From contig JAVBQI010000169.1 in NCBI GenBank assembly GCA_031549145.1, positions 1 to 7,076 on the forward strand: a stretch of 7,076 bases of DNA. Direction: 5' to 3'. Source of the stretch: JAVBSX01 sp031549145. Its GTDB lineage: Bacteria > Planctomycetota > Planctomycetia > Pirellulales > Thermoguttaceae. Under the pieces are notes generated by a model, which did not search any database, was not told the DNA's origin, and was given only the letters and a program-made list of their open reading frames with translations. Positions 1-6,089 of the stretch are shown here, piece by piece. The translations under genes were made by a program, and so were the position numbers. Position 1 is the stretch's first letter. Every line of letters begins with the position of its first letter.

Positions 1-662
1 AAAAGGCTCGGGGCGTTCAGTGCCGCGACGACGGTTTGGCCGATGTTGACCCGGCGTTCGATGATCGTCCCGCGAACGGGCGATTTGATCGTGCAGTAGC
101 CGAGATTAATCTTGGCCGTGTTGAGCATCGCCTTGTTTTGACGGATCGTCGCTTTGCCGACGGCGACGCCGGCCTGAGCCGATTCGTAGTCTGCTTTGGC
201 CGTTTCGTATTCCGATTCGGAAACCGTTTTGTGAGGCATCAGGGATTCCGCCCGCTTCCATTCGCTCTCGGTCAATCGCAACCGGGCCTCTAATTGCTTG
301 AGATTGGCTTCCGAGCTTTGTAAGGTCGCTTCGGCCTGTTCGAGCGCCGCCTCATAAATGGTCGGATCGATTCGCGCCAAGACCGTGTCCTGTTCGACGA
401 TACTGCAAAAGTCGACGTGCTTCGACGGCGAGTTCGGGTCTTCGCCGAAAGAGACGATCAAACCGGCGACCTGGGCGCCGACGTTGACGATCTCTTCCGG
501 TTCGAGCGTCCCCGTCGCATTGACCGTCGAGAGCAGGTCGCCGCGCCGGATCGCTTCCGTACGAAGATGCATCAACGGCCCGGCGGCGGATTTGTGCGAG
601 ACATAATAGACCGCCCCGCCTCCCATACAAAGTAGTAAAAGAAATGCGAACAGTTTTTTCAT
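1..662 (-). CDS. Efflux pump periplasmic adaptor (HlyD/MacA-type membrane fusion protein), C-terminus cut by window edge
   Basis: The first 220 residues are present; the frame is open through position 1. Residues 4-21 (LFAFLLLLCMGG and following) are a hydrophobic N-terminal anchor or signal; no good lipobox is seen. Residues 48-70 (NATGTLEPEEIVNVGAQVAG) form the first half of the beta-barrel and lipoyl domain, and 90-100 (EQDTVLARIDP) the return strand. Residues 101-188 are a heptad-rich alpha-helical hairpin with many Glu, Ala, Lys and Gln. Residues 192-214 (IKSPVRGTI, then NIGQTV) are the second lipoyl half. This is the order of RND- or ABC-type adaptors, which bridge an inner-membrane pump and an outer-membrane channel. 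The pump genes (for example a MacB-like ABC permease) would be expected beyond the left edge. The ATG at 660-662 fits the signal sequence, but no clear Shine-Dalgarno precedes it. The loop at residues 71-89 is longer than in E. coli MacA. The substrate cannot be told. Confidence 0.9.
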   Translation of the reverse strand, partial: MKKLFAFLLLLCMGGGAVYYVSHKSAAGPLMHLRTEAIRRGDLLSTVNATGTLEPEEIVNVGAQVAGLIVSFGEDPNSPSKHVDFCSIVEQDTVLARIDPTIYEAALEQAEATLQSSEANLKQLEARLRLTESEWKRAESLMPHKTVSESEYETAKADYESAQAGVAVGKATIRQNKAMLNTAKINLGYCTIKSPVRGTIIERRVNIGQTVVAALNAPSL

Positions 663-735
663 GATTCTTTGAAAAGTCTCGAAATACCAAGCACTGGCGG
701 ACTGTCGTCCCGGCGACGGCCAAACAAACCACTGT

Positions 736-764
736 ATTATAAACCGACCGCAAGGAAAAATGTT
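736..764 (-). promoter_or_regulatory. Possible promoter of the efflux adaptor gene
   Basis: A perfect TATAAT lies on the minus strand at 741-736, about 74 nt upstream of the adaptor ATG. With a 17-bp spacer the -35 would be AACATT at 764-759, which is poor, so this is a -10-only candidate. A 7-bp inverted repeat (TTCCTCG at 763-769, CGAGGAA at 784-790) overlaps the -35 side and could be an operator; this is inference. Confidence 0.35.
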
Positions 765-841
765 CCTCGCAAAAGAGGTTTTTCGAGGAATTTTGGTGAC
801 TGAGTCCCCGACAAAATTTGCCCATTATTCTGGAATGATGT

Positions 842-913
842 CGTCACCTCCGCGCAGGCGGGGGTCCAGAGGGAAAACGTAATCTCTGGATCCCCGCCTG
901 CGCGGGGATGACG
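842..913. repeat. 72-bp palindromic intergenic repeat
   Basis: Two 30-nt arms, 842-871 and 884-913, are inverted copies with 3 differences and a 12-nt loop. Each arm contains its own smaller palindrome of the form CCCCGC-GCAG-GCGGGG. The element has the look of the dispersed 'GTCATCCCCGC...GCGGGGATCC' family that recurs in many bacterial genomes, including Neisseria-like repeats. It lies just downstream of aroC and could block read-through as a strong hairpin, but there is no U-tract. The intergenic stretch 663-973 holds no gene; besides this repeat I see only the -10 box and small inverted repeats at 763-790 and 789-818. Confidence 0.85.
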
Positions 914-973
914 GAATTGCAGATCCTTTTAATCTGAAACTCGGCAAGCGTCCGGTTGCTCCCGACCTCTCGG

Positions 974-2071
974 TCAAACCGTATACCGTTCGGCGATTTC
1001 TTCGATGCTGTCTCCGCCGTATTTTTCGAGAAAGGCCTGGGCGAGTTCGAGGGCGACGGCATTTTCGAGCACGACGGCCCCGGCCGGGACCGCGCAGACA
1101 TCGCTCCGCTCGTATTGGGCCGGTTTCGGCTCTTTTGTCCGAAGATGAACCGACGGGAGCGGATTTTTCAGCGTCGGAATCGGCTTGAGGGCCGCCCGAA
1201 TCACAATCGGTTCGCCGTTGCTGATCCCCCCTTCGATTCCCCCGGCATTGTTGCGGGAGCGGAAAAAACCACGCTCCGGATCGTGTCCGATCGGGTCGTG
1301 CATTTCCGAACCGGGCCGGTGAGCCGATTCGAAACCGAGACCGATTTCGACCCCTTTGACCGATTGAACCGACATCACCGCCCGGGCAAGGCGGCCGTCG
1401 AGCTTTTCGTCCCATTGGGCGTGGGTCCCCAGCCCGATCGGAACGCCGAACACGCGAACCTCGACGACGCCTCCGAGCGTGTCCCCCGCTCCGGCAAAAC
1501 GGTCGATCAACGCTTTCGCCTCATCGTCGCGTTGGGGGACCAGGGAATAAACCTCGCTGCGGTCACGGGCCGCGCGCATCGCGTCCGGTACGCCAAATTT
1601 TTCCGGACTCAAATCGAGAGAACCGAGAGAAACGACGTACCCAAAGACACGGATTTTGAAATGGTTCAACAGCCCTTGGGCGAGCGCCCCGGCCGCGACC
1701 CGGCCGGCTGTTTCCCGGGCACTGGCCCGTTCGAGACTCGGACGGATCGGCGAGCGGTACTTGATCGCCCCGCTCAAATCGGCGTGTCCGGGTCGGGGGA
1801 ACTCAATTTCCGGCATCTCGTCGATTTTGTAATCCCGGTTTTTAACCCAAAGCCCGATTGGAGCCCCGGTTGTCGTTCCCTTCCAGATTCCGCTGAGAAA
1901 TTCGACCTGATCGGTTTCAATCGACTGCCGGGCGCCGCGACCGTATCCCCCTTGCCGTCGCCGCAGTTCCGCGTCAATCGATTCCGTATCGACCGCGAAT
2001 CCGGCCGGGAAGCCTTCCAAAAAAGCGAGAATTCCCTTGCCGTGCGATTCCCCTGCCGTCCAATATCTCAT
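974..2071 (-). CDS. aroC: Chorismate synthase
   Basis: This 365-residue protein matches the usual family length. Chorismate synthase makes chorismate from 5-enolpyruvylshikimate-3-phosphate by anti-1,4-elimination of phosphate and needs reduced FMN. It is the last step of the shikimate pathway and acts in the cytoplasm. Landmarks, in order: WTAGESHGKG at 4-13 with conserved His10; RRRQGGYGRG at 37-46; FPRPGHADLSGA at 91-102 with conserved His96; SLERASARETAGRVA at 112-126; RNNAGGIEGGISNGEPI at 273-289; SDVCAVPA at 323-330 with Asp324; and EKYGGDS near the C-terminus. All hallmark blocks are intact. I chose the ATG at 2071 because the family begins with M-x-Y-W-T-A-G-E-S-H-G and AAGGG lies about 10 nt upstream. 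A TTG at 2107 would add 12 residues without homology. It follows feoA after 76 nt on the same strand and may be co-transcribed. Confidence 0.97.
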   Translation of the reverse strand: MRYWTAGESHGKGILAFLEGFPAGFAVDTESIDAELRRRQGGYGRGARQSIETDQVEFLSGIWKGTTTGAPIGLWVKNRDYKIDEMPEIEFPRPGHADLSGAIKYRSPIRPSLERASARETAGRVAAGALAQGLLNHFKIRVFGYVVSLGSLDLSPEKFGVPDAMRAARDRSEVYSLVPQRDDEAKALIDRFAGAGDTLGGVVEVRVFGVPIGLGTHAQWDEKLDGRLARAVMSVQSVKGVEIGLGFESAHRPGSEMHDPIGHDPERGFFRSRNNAGGIEGGISNGEPIVIRAALKPIPTLKNPLPSVHLRTKEPKPAQYERSDVCAVPAGAVVLENAVALELAQAFLEKYGGDSIEEIAERYTV

Positions 2072-2100
2072 AACCGCGATTCCCTTGATCGAAAGGAATA

Positions 2101-2139
2101 GACTCAAGAATCATGAGTCGGGACCGAAGGTCCCGGCTC
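2101..2139 (-). promoter_or_regulatory. Overlapping alternative hairpins in the feoA-aroC spacer
   Basis: Hairpin B pairs 2115-2125 with 2129-2139 (11 bp, one mismatch, GAA/TTC triloop, with a 7-bp perfect core CGGGACC). Hairpin A pairs GACTCA at 2101-2106 with TGAGTC at 2114-2119. The two share 2115-2119, so only one can form at a time. B is clearly more stable. Neither has a U-tract, so this is not a classical terminator. It may set the relative expression of feoA and aroC or simply be a repeat; the role is inference. Confidence 0.45.
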
Positions 2140-2160
2140 GTCAATTGTCAATTTTCAATT
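2140..2160. repeat. Three tandem GTCAATT-type heptamers
   Basis: GTCAATT at 2140-2146 and 2147-2153 is followed by TTCAATT at 2154-2160, three 7-bp units in a row. They cover the feoA stop codon and its last three codons plus the start of the spacer. The array may reflect slippage. Confidence 0.6.
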
Positions 2161-2417
2161 TCCGCAATAATGGTCCGGGCGACATCCCGTCCCAAGGCGA
2201 TCCGGGTGTTGTCGATGCCGAGCAACAACGGGCCCGATTTTCCCTGACCGCCTTGAAAAAGGTGAACCCGGGAACCGACGAAAAGACCGAGGCCCATCAG
2301 CCGGCCTTGCATCTCCCGGTCGGCGTTAATCGCGACAACGGTCGCGTCAACCCCTGCGGAAAACCGGGTTATTTCGGCAATTCGCGACGATTTGAAAGAA
2401 TCCGAAGTCGTAATCAT
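2148..2417 (-). CDS. feoA: FeoA-domain protein (ferrous iron transport protein A family)
   Basis: This 89-residue protein is a single FeoA SH3-like domain after a short N-terminal extension of about 12-18 residues. Diagnostic stretches are GRLMGLGLFVGSRV at 38-51 and PLLLGIDNTRIALGRDVA at 63-80, the typical 'RL..LGL..G' and 'PL...I....IALGR..A' pattern. FeoA proteins are small cytoplasmic partners of the FeoB Fe(II) permease, probably stabilising or gating the complex. No feoB lies beside this copy, so it may act with a distant FeoB or have another role. The ATG at 2417 has no obvious Shine-Dalgarno. The C-terminus ends on the GTCAATT repeats. The next gene, aroC, is co-directional. The assignment to the FeoA fold is firm; the iron role is from family knowledge. 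Confidence 0.88.
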   Translation of the reverse strand: MITTSDSFKSSRIAEITRFSAGVDATVVAINADREMQGRLMGLGLFVGSRVHLFQGGQGKSGPLLLGIDNTRIALGRDVARTIIAEIEN

Positions 2418-2503
2418 AGGTGCAAAACGCTATTGATATCCGGGAGTTCCCGCTCGGAAAGACCGGCTTGAGGTCTTCACATAAAAAACGAACACGGCAA
2501 AGA

Positions 2504-2578
2504 GCAGCCCGAAGCGGCAGCGCCGGGTTGGCCCCACGTTTTCGTATTGGAAAACCGGGCGCTAACGCCTCCGGCTGC
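2504..2578. repeat. Paired REP-like hairpins in inverted orientation (BIME-like)
   Basis: Two 26-nt arms, 2504-2529 and 2553-2578, are inverted copies with 21 of 26 positions identical and a 23-nt spacer. Each arm alone folds into the same small hairpin: 4 bp, a 2-nt purine bulge (AA or AG), 3 bp, and a 4-nt loop. Both are preceded by GCAG and followed by TT. The third stem pair is C-G in one copy and G-C in the other, a compensatory change. An inner inverted repeat GTTTTC (2538-2543) / GAAAAC (2550-2555) sits in the spacer. The architecture recalls REP/BIME units, whose 5' tetranucleotide is usually GTAG or GGAG. Confidence 0.65.
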
Positions 2579-2655
2579 TGCCCGATTCGAAATTTTTCTG
2601 GTAATCAACCGAAAAGTATCATCATTCCAACTTTTGTTCATTCTACATCAAAAAA

Positions 2656-2686
2656 AGAGAAAAAAAAGCCCTCGGAAAGGGCTTTT
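2656..2686 (-). terminator. Intrinsic terminator, minus-strand direction
   Basis: AAAAGCCCT at 2664-2672 pairs with AGGGCTTTT at 2678-2686, a 9-bp stem with a 5-nt loop. Read on the minus strand it is followed by eight T, then CTC and seven more T. On the plus strand only four T follow, so the minus direction is much the stronger. No minus-strand gene lies immediately upstream, since cstA is divergent. It would therefore stop antisense or divergent transcripts from the cstA promoter before they reach feoA, or act as a feoA leader attenuator. Confidence 0.75.
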
Positions 2687-2699
2687 CCGCGAAATTACA

Positions 2700-2728
2700 T
2701 TGTCGTAGCCCCCTCCCCCGTGTATATT
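2700..2728 (+). promoter_or_regulatory. Sigma70-type promoter of cstA
   Basis: TTGTCG at 2700-2705 and TATATT at 2723-2728 are separated by exactly 17 bp. The predicted start near 2735 gives a leader of about 59 nt before the cstA ATG at 2794. The -10 overlaps that of a minus-strand promoter. The wider intergenic region 2418-2793 holds no gene: it contains the REP-like pair, the terminator and these promoters. Confidence 0.6.
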
Positions 2729-2749
2729 CGTAATCTGAACCTGTATCAA
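2721..2749 (-). promoter_or_regulatory. Overlapping divergent promoter opposite the cstA promoter
   Basis: On the minus strand TTGATA (2749-2744) and TATACA (2726-2721) are separated by exactly 17 bp. The -10 shares the TATA core with the cstA -10 on the other strand. A transcript starting near 2714 would meet the terminator at 2686-2656 after roughly 30 nt. It could make a short RNA of about 55-60 nt, or a feoA leader if read-through occurs. Confidence 0.45.
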
Positions 2750-2793
2750 AGAACCAGCAAACTCTCGCCTAACAAATCTTCCCACTTCTTCCT

Positions 2794-4581
2794 ATGTCGA
2801 CGCTGCTCGTTGCCCTGCTTTCGTTTTTCGGTTTCTATATCGCCTACTTCACTTACGGTCGGTTCGTCGCCCGGAAGTTGTTTCAAATCGACATGAGCGC
2901 GAAGATGCCGAGCGAAACCAAGCGGGACGACGTCGATTTCGTGCCGACCAATCGGTTCGTCCTCTTCGGGCATCACTTTACCAGCATTGCCGGGACCGGG
3001 CCGATCGTCGGTCCGGCGATCGCCGTAATGTGGGGCTGGCTGCCCGCGCTGCTTTGGGTCATCTTCGGCTCGATCTTTATCGGAGCGGTTCACGATCTGG
3101 CCGCGCTGATCATTTCCGTCCGCAACGAGGGCCAAACCTTGGGCGATATCACCGGCAAAATCCTTTCCCCCTCCGCCCGGACGCTGTTCCTGCTCCTGCT
3201 CGCCTTTATTCTCGTGATCGTCGTCGCCGTTTTCGCGAACGTGATCGCGACCCTGTTCGCCCTGTTCCCGAATTCGGTCTTTGCCGTCTGGTTCTCCCTC
3301 CCGGTCGCCGTCGTCGTCGGCCTGCTCGTCTATCGCTTTCATTGGCCGCTGCTGATCCCCGCCCTCGCCTCGCTCGTGCTGCTGTACGCCGGGATCATCG
3401 TCGGGACCTACCTCTTGCCGCCGATCGAATTTCCGAGCATCGATCCGACCTACGGAACGCCGGTCATTCTTTGGACTTTGGTGCTTTTGGTCTATTGCTT
3501 TTTCGCTTCGGTGCTGCCGGTTTGGCTCCTGCTCCAACCGCGGGATTACATCAACAGCCAACAACTGTACCTCGCGATGTTCATTATCGTGGTCGGCCTG
3601 TTTTATTCGGCGGCGACCGGCCGGGCCGACATCGTCGAATCGGCCCCGGCCCTGCGGGTCGAAGAAGCAAACGCGGCCGGGGCGCCCGCGATTTTTCCCT
3701 TCCTCTTTATTACCGTCGCCTGCGGCGCGGTCAGCGGCTTTCATGCTTTGGTGAGCAGCGGCACGACGAGCAAGCAGATCCGGACAAAAAAAGACGCCCA
3801 GTTTATCGGCTATGGGGCGATGCTTTTGGAAGGGGCTTTGGCCGTGATCGTAATCATCGCCTGTACGGCAGGCATTGGAATGGAGGATAAAAAACACCTT
3901 TGGCCTGAATACCTCGGCAAGGTGAGCGGCCCGATCGTCGACCCGGACGAAACCCCACGCAGCATCTGGTATGAAAAATACGGCGGAAACTGGAACGATA
4001 TGAACCTCGGCAAACAGGTCGGCGTGTTCGTCGAGGGTGGGGCGAATTTTATGGAAAGTATCGCCGTTCCGCACGAACTCGCCCTCGGGATCATGGCCGT
4101 GCTGATCGTCAGTTTCGCGGCGACGACGATCGATACGGCGACGCGGCTCTTGCGGTACGTACTCCAGGAACTCGGCCTCGCGTTCAAAATCGAACCGCTC
4201 CGGAACAAATACTTCGCGACGACGATCGGGGTTGTTCTCTCCGGGCTGTTGGCCCTGAGTTACGGTCCCGGCGGTTACGGGACGGGGGGAATGCTGATTT
4301 GGCCGCTCTTCGGTTCCGCCAACCAGTTGATCGCCGGGCTGACGCTCATGGTCGGGGCCGTCTATTTGCATCGACGGGGCAAGGGAGCGATGTTTCTCGG
4401 CATTCCGGCCGTGATCATGCTGCTGCTGCCGTTCTGGGCGATGCTGCTCGGCCTTTTTACCCCGGAGGCCGGCTGGTGGGACGCGGGCCAATACCATTTG
4501 GTGTTGATCGGCATCGCGATCCTGCTCCTCGGAATCTGGCTGATGTTCGAAGCCGTCCGCGCTTGGCGAAAAAAAGAATAG
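2794..4581 (+). CDS. cstA: CstA-family carbon starvation / peptide-pyruvate transporter
   Basis: This 595-residue polytopic inner-membrane protein has many hydrophobic segments, for example 2-20, 68-92, 130-157, 164-180, 186-208, 224-247, 257-272, 299-322, 338-361, 430-446, 474-490, 511-525, 532-556 and 567-586. CstA signatures are HHFTSIAGTGPIVGPAIAV at 60-78, FGSIFIGAVHD at 91-101, ACGAVSGFHALVSSGTTSKQ at 309-328, DAQFIGYGAMLLEG at 334-347 and LFGSANQLIAGL at 505-516. E. coli homologues (CstA, BtsT) take up pyruvate and/or peptides during nutrient limitation; the substrate here is not shown. It is shorter than the roughly 700-residue E. coli protein. Residues 362-415, a charged insertion rich in Asp, Glu, Tyr and Trp, probably lie outside the membrane. 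The ATG at 2794 matches the family N-terminus but is preceded by a pyrimidine-rich leader with no Shine-Dalgarno. It is transcribed alone, divergent from feoA and convergent with the M16 peptidase gene. Confidence 0.95.
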   Translation: MSTLLVALLSFFGFYIAYFTYGRFVARKLFQIDMSAKMPSETKRDDVDFVPTNRFVLFGHHFTSIAGTGPIVGPAIAVMWGWLPALLWVIFGSIFIGAVHDLAALIISVRNEGQTLGDITGKILSPSARTLFLLLLAFILVIVVAVFANVIATLFALFPNSVFAVWFSLPVAVVVGLLVYRFHWPLLIPALASLVLLYAGIIVGTYLLPPIEFPSIDPTYGTPVILWTLVLLVYCFFASVLPVWLLLQPRDYINSQQLYLAMFIIVVGLFYSAATGRADIVESAPALRVEEANAAGAPAIFPFLFITVACGAVSGFHALVSSGTTSKQIRTKKDAQFIGYGAMLLEGALAVIVIIACTAGIGMEDKKHLWPEYLGKVSGPIVDPDETPRSIWYEKYGGNWNDMNLGKQVGVFVEGGANFMESIAVPHELALGIMAVLIVSFAATTIDTATRLLRYVLQELGLAFKIEPLRNKYFATTIGVVLSGLLALSYGPGGYGTGGMLIWPLFGSANQLIAGLTLMVGAVYLHRRGKGAMFLGIPAVIMLLLPFWAMLLGLFTPEAGWWDAGQYHLVLIGIAILLLGIWLMFEAVRAWRKKE

Positions 4582-4597
4582 CAGCCGGAAAGGAGCG

Positions 4598-4721
4598 TAG
4601 AGGCCCGTTCAAAACCCCCTATTGGGTCGTTTTGGCAAAATAGAAAAACGTAAAACCGCCTGTTTTTTGGCGTTTTTTTAACTCGCCCATTTTACCCAAA
4701 CAGGTTTTGAACGGCCCTCTA
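4598..4721. mobile_element. MITE-like inverted-repeat element with possible TA target duplication
   Basis: Arms at 4597-4616 and 4703-4722 are inverted copies over 20 bp with one mismatch. Homology continues inward, with TTGGGT at 4622-4627 inverted as ACCCAA at 4694-4699. If the terminal repeats start at GAGG (4600) and end at CCTC (4719), they are flanked on both sides by TA. This fits IS630/Tc1-mariner-like transposition, which duplicates TA. There is no coding capacity, so it would be a non-autonomous element of about 120 bp. The TA is itself palindromic and could be part of the repeat, so the duplication is not proven. It fills the convergent gap between cstA and the M16 gene. Confidence 0.55.
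4651..4680 (+). terminator. Probable intrinsic terminator of cstA
   Basis: CGCC at 4657-4660 pairs with GGCG at 4669-4672. A bulged C then allows AAAA/TTTT pairing, and seven T follow at 4673-4679. The short stem lies at the centre of the larger inverted repeat 4597-4722, which could itself fold as a long hairpin. Position about 75 nt after the cstA stop supports the role. Confidence 0.55.
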
Positions 4722-4766
4722 CAGCCTTGGCCCAAAGTTCTGTTTCAGTAACATTGCGCAGTACAG

Positions 4767-6017
4767 CTAGTCAACCGCCGTCGGCAGGGACGGGCCCAGA
4801 CTCAGCAGAAACGAGTCCGTCAGCGGATATTTCCGCAAAACCTCTTGAATTTCCGCGAGACTCACCGATTGGATGTCGTCAACGTCTTCGCGAACGGTGC
4901 GGTACCGGTTTCGCGTAACCCATTCGTTGCCGACGGCGAAGAGGCGGCCTTTCGGCGATTCGTTGCCGAGCACGATTCGGGAAGAAATCTTGCTTTTCGC
5001 CCGATGCAGTTCCTCTTCCGAAATTCCTTCCCGGATCGCCTTACGATAAACTTTTCGGATCCGTTCGAGGTTTTTTTCGGCCAGTTCGGGAGGGCAACTC
5101 ATTCCGGTCAGGAAAAACCCGTTGTCGAGAAATTCGTACAGGTTCAATCCGAGCGAATCGACCCAGCCGGGATCGACGAGTTCCCAGTACAACCGGCTGC
5201 CGGTATCATCTCCCAGGATATTCGCGGCCAATTCGGCGGCATAACGGTCGGGATCGCTCCCGCACGGTCCGTCGACCAATTGGATCACGTATTGCAGCGT
5301 CGCGGAATCCTTTTGCAGATGGTGCTGCGTTCGGCTCCCCCGGGCTCGCGACAGGAGACGCTCCGGTCGAGTGGTCGTTTGACAGGCCGGAACCCAATCG
5401 CCGCAACAGGTTTCGGCTTTCTCGACGAATCGGTCGAAATCGATTTTGCCGCAGCCGACAAGCAGAATGTTTTCGGGACGATAATGTTCCTGAAAATATT
5501 TCCAAACCTCCGGGAGCCGGAGCCGTTCGATCGAAGCGACCGTTCCGAGAACGCTCTTGCCGAGCGGGTGATCCGGATAAAACAGTTCCCGGCATTTTTC
5601 GTCGGCCCCGAACGGGGGCTGGTCCTCATACATGCCGATTTCTTCGAGGATGACCTGCTTTTCGGTTTCGAAATCCTCTTCGCGGAGGGCTGGCCGGAGC
5701 AGTTCGGCATACAGCTCAAGCGTTTCTTCCAGAAGTTCGGGCAGCACCGAAGCGTAGTAGACGGTTTCCTCTTCGCAGGTAAAGGCGTTGGCACTTGCGC
5801 CGATTTCGTCGAACCGGCGGTTGACGTCCTGGGCCGATTGGTTTTCCGTTCCCTTGAAGACGAGATGTTCGAGAAAATGGCTCACCCCGGCGAGTTTTTC
5901 GTCTTCGTCGCGTGAGCCGGTTTTTACGAAAAAACCGAGCGATGCCGAATACGCCGAATCATGACACTCGGCGATGATTTCGAGACCGTTCGGTAAAATC
6001 GTTTGGGAAAATCGCAT
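4767..6017 (-). CDS. M16 family zinc metallopeptidase (processing peptidase / PqqL-like)
   Basis: This 416-residue single-chain M16B-type protein contains the inverted zinc motif HFLEH at 47-51 (His47, Glu50 catalytic, His51) within VSHFLEHLVFKGT. The distal zinc ligand is in VILEEIGMYED, most likely Glu126. The N-terminal half ends near 205; the second, inactive-type domain follows, with GDDTGSRLYWELVD near 269-282 and FLDNGFFLTG near 294-303. Length and layout match mitochondrial-processing-peptidase-beta-like bacterial enzymes, which cleave small or unfolded peptides and usually act as dimers. There is no signal peptide, so it is probably cytoplasmic. All catalytic residues are present. 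The ATG at 6017 is preceded by GAAAGGA at about 4 nt spacing, which supports the start. It is a single gene, convergent with cstA. I found no convincing promoter in 6018-6302. The physiological substrate cannot be told. Confidence 0.94.
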   Translation of the reverse strand: MRFSQTILPNGLEIIAECHDSAYSASLGFFVKTGSRDEDEKLAGVSHFLEHLVFKGTENQSAQDVNRRFDEIGASANAFTCEEETVYYASVLPELLEETLELYAELLRPALREEDFETEKQVILEEIGMYEDQPPFGADEKCRELFYPDHPLGKSVLGTVASIERLRLPEVWKYFQEHYRPENILLVGCGKIDFDRFVEKAETCCGDWVPACQTTTRPERLLSRARGSRTQHHLQKDSATLQYVIQLVDGPCGSDPDRYAAELAANILGDDTGSRLYWELVDPGWVDSLGLNLYEFLDNGFFLTGMSCPPELAEKNLERIRKVYRKAIREGISEEELHRAKSKISSRIVLGNESPKGRLFAVGNEWVTRNRYRTVREDVDDIQSVSLAEIQEVLRKYPLTDSFLLSLGPSLPTAVD

Positions 6018-6076
6018 CCGATCCTTTCAAAAAAACCGACAGACCGGTTGCGATATTGCCCCAATCAAATAATTAC

Positions 6077-6089
6077 TGTGCTCTGCACA
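6077..6089. repeat. Short palindrome TGTGC-TCT-GCACA
   Basis: Perfect 5-bp arms (6077-6081 and 6085-6089) surround a 3-bp centre, about 60 bp upstream of the M16 start codon. It could be an operator. The right arm is shared with the larger inverted repeat beginning at 6084. Confidence 0.4.

Noticed and set aside
352..825. 157-codon minus-strand open frame overlapping the adaptor gene start
   Set aside because: It overlaps the adaptor in another frame, has an Arg-rich translation and no homology pattern; the adaptor reading is clearly the real one.
842..913. CRISPR repeat unit
   Set aside because: There are only two copies, inverted rather than direct, with a 12-nt loop; no spacers or cas genes.
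956..2101. 381-codon plus-strand open frame over aroC
   Set aside because: It is exactly antisense to a fully recognisable chorismate synthase, and its translation is Arg/Pro-rich with no domain pattern. Such shadows are expected in GC-biased codons.
2072..2107. Upstream TTG start for aroC at 2107
   Set aside because: It would add 12 residues without family support and place the start inside a hairpin arm; the ATG at 2071 matches the family N-terminus and has a ribosome site.
2746..4497. 583-codon minus-strand open frame over cstA
   Set aside because: Antisense to a clear CstA. The translation is full of Asp, Arg, Gln and His from reverse reading of hydrophobic codons, and no start signal was found.
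4845..5915. 356-codon plus-strand open frame over the M16 gene
   Set aside because: Antisense to a peptidase with intact catalytic motifs; no recognisable domain in this frame.
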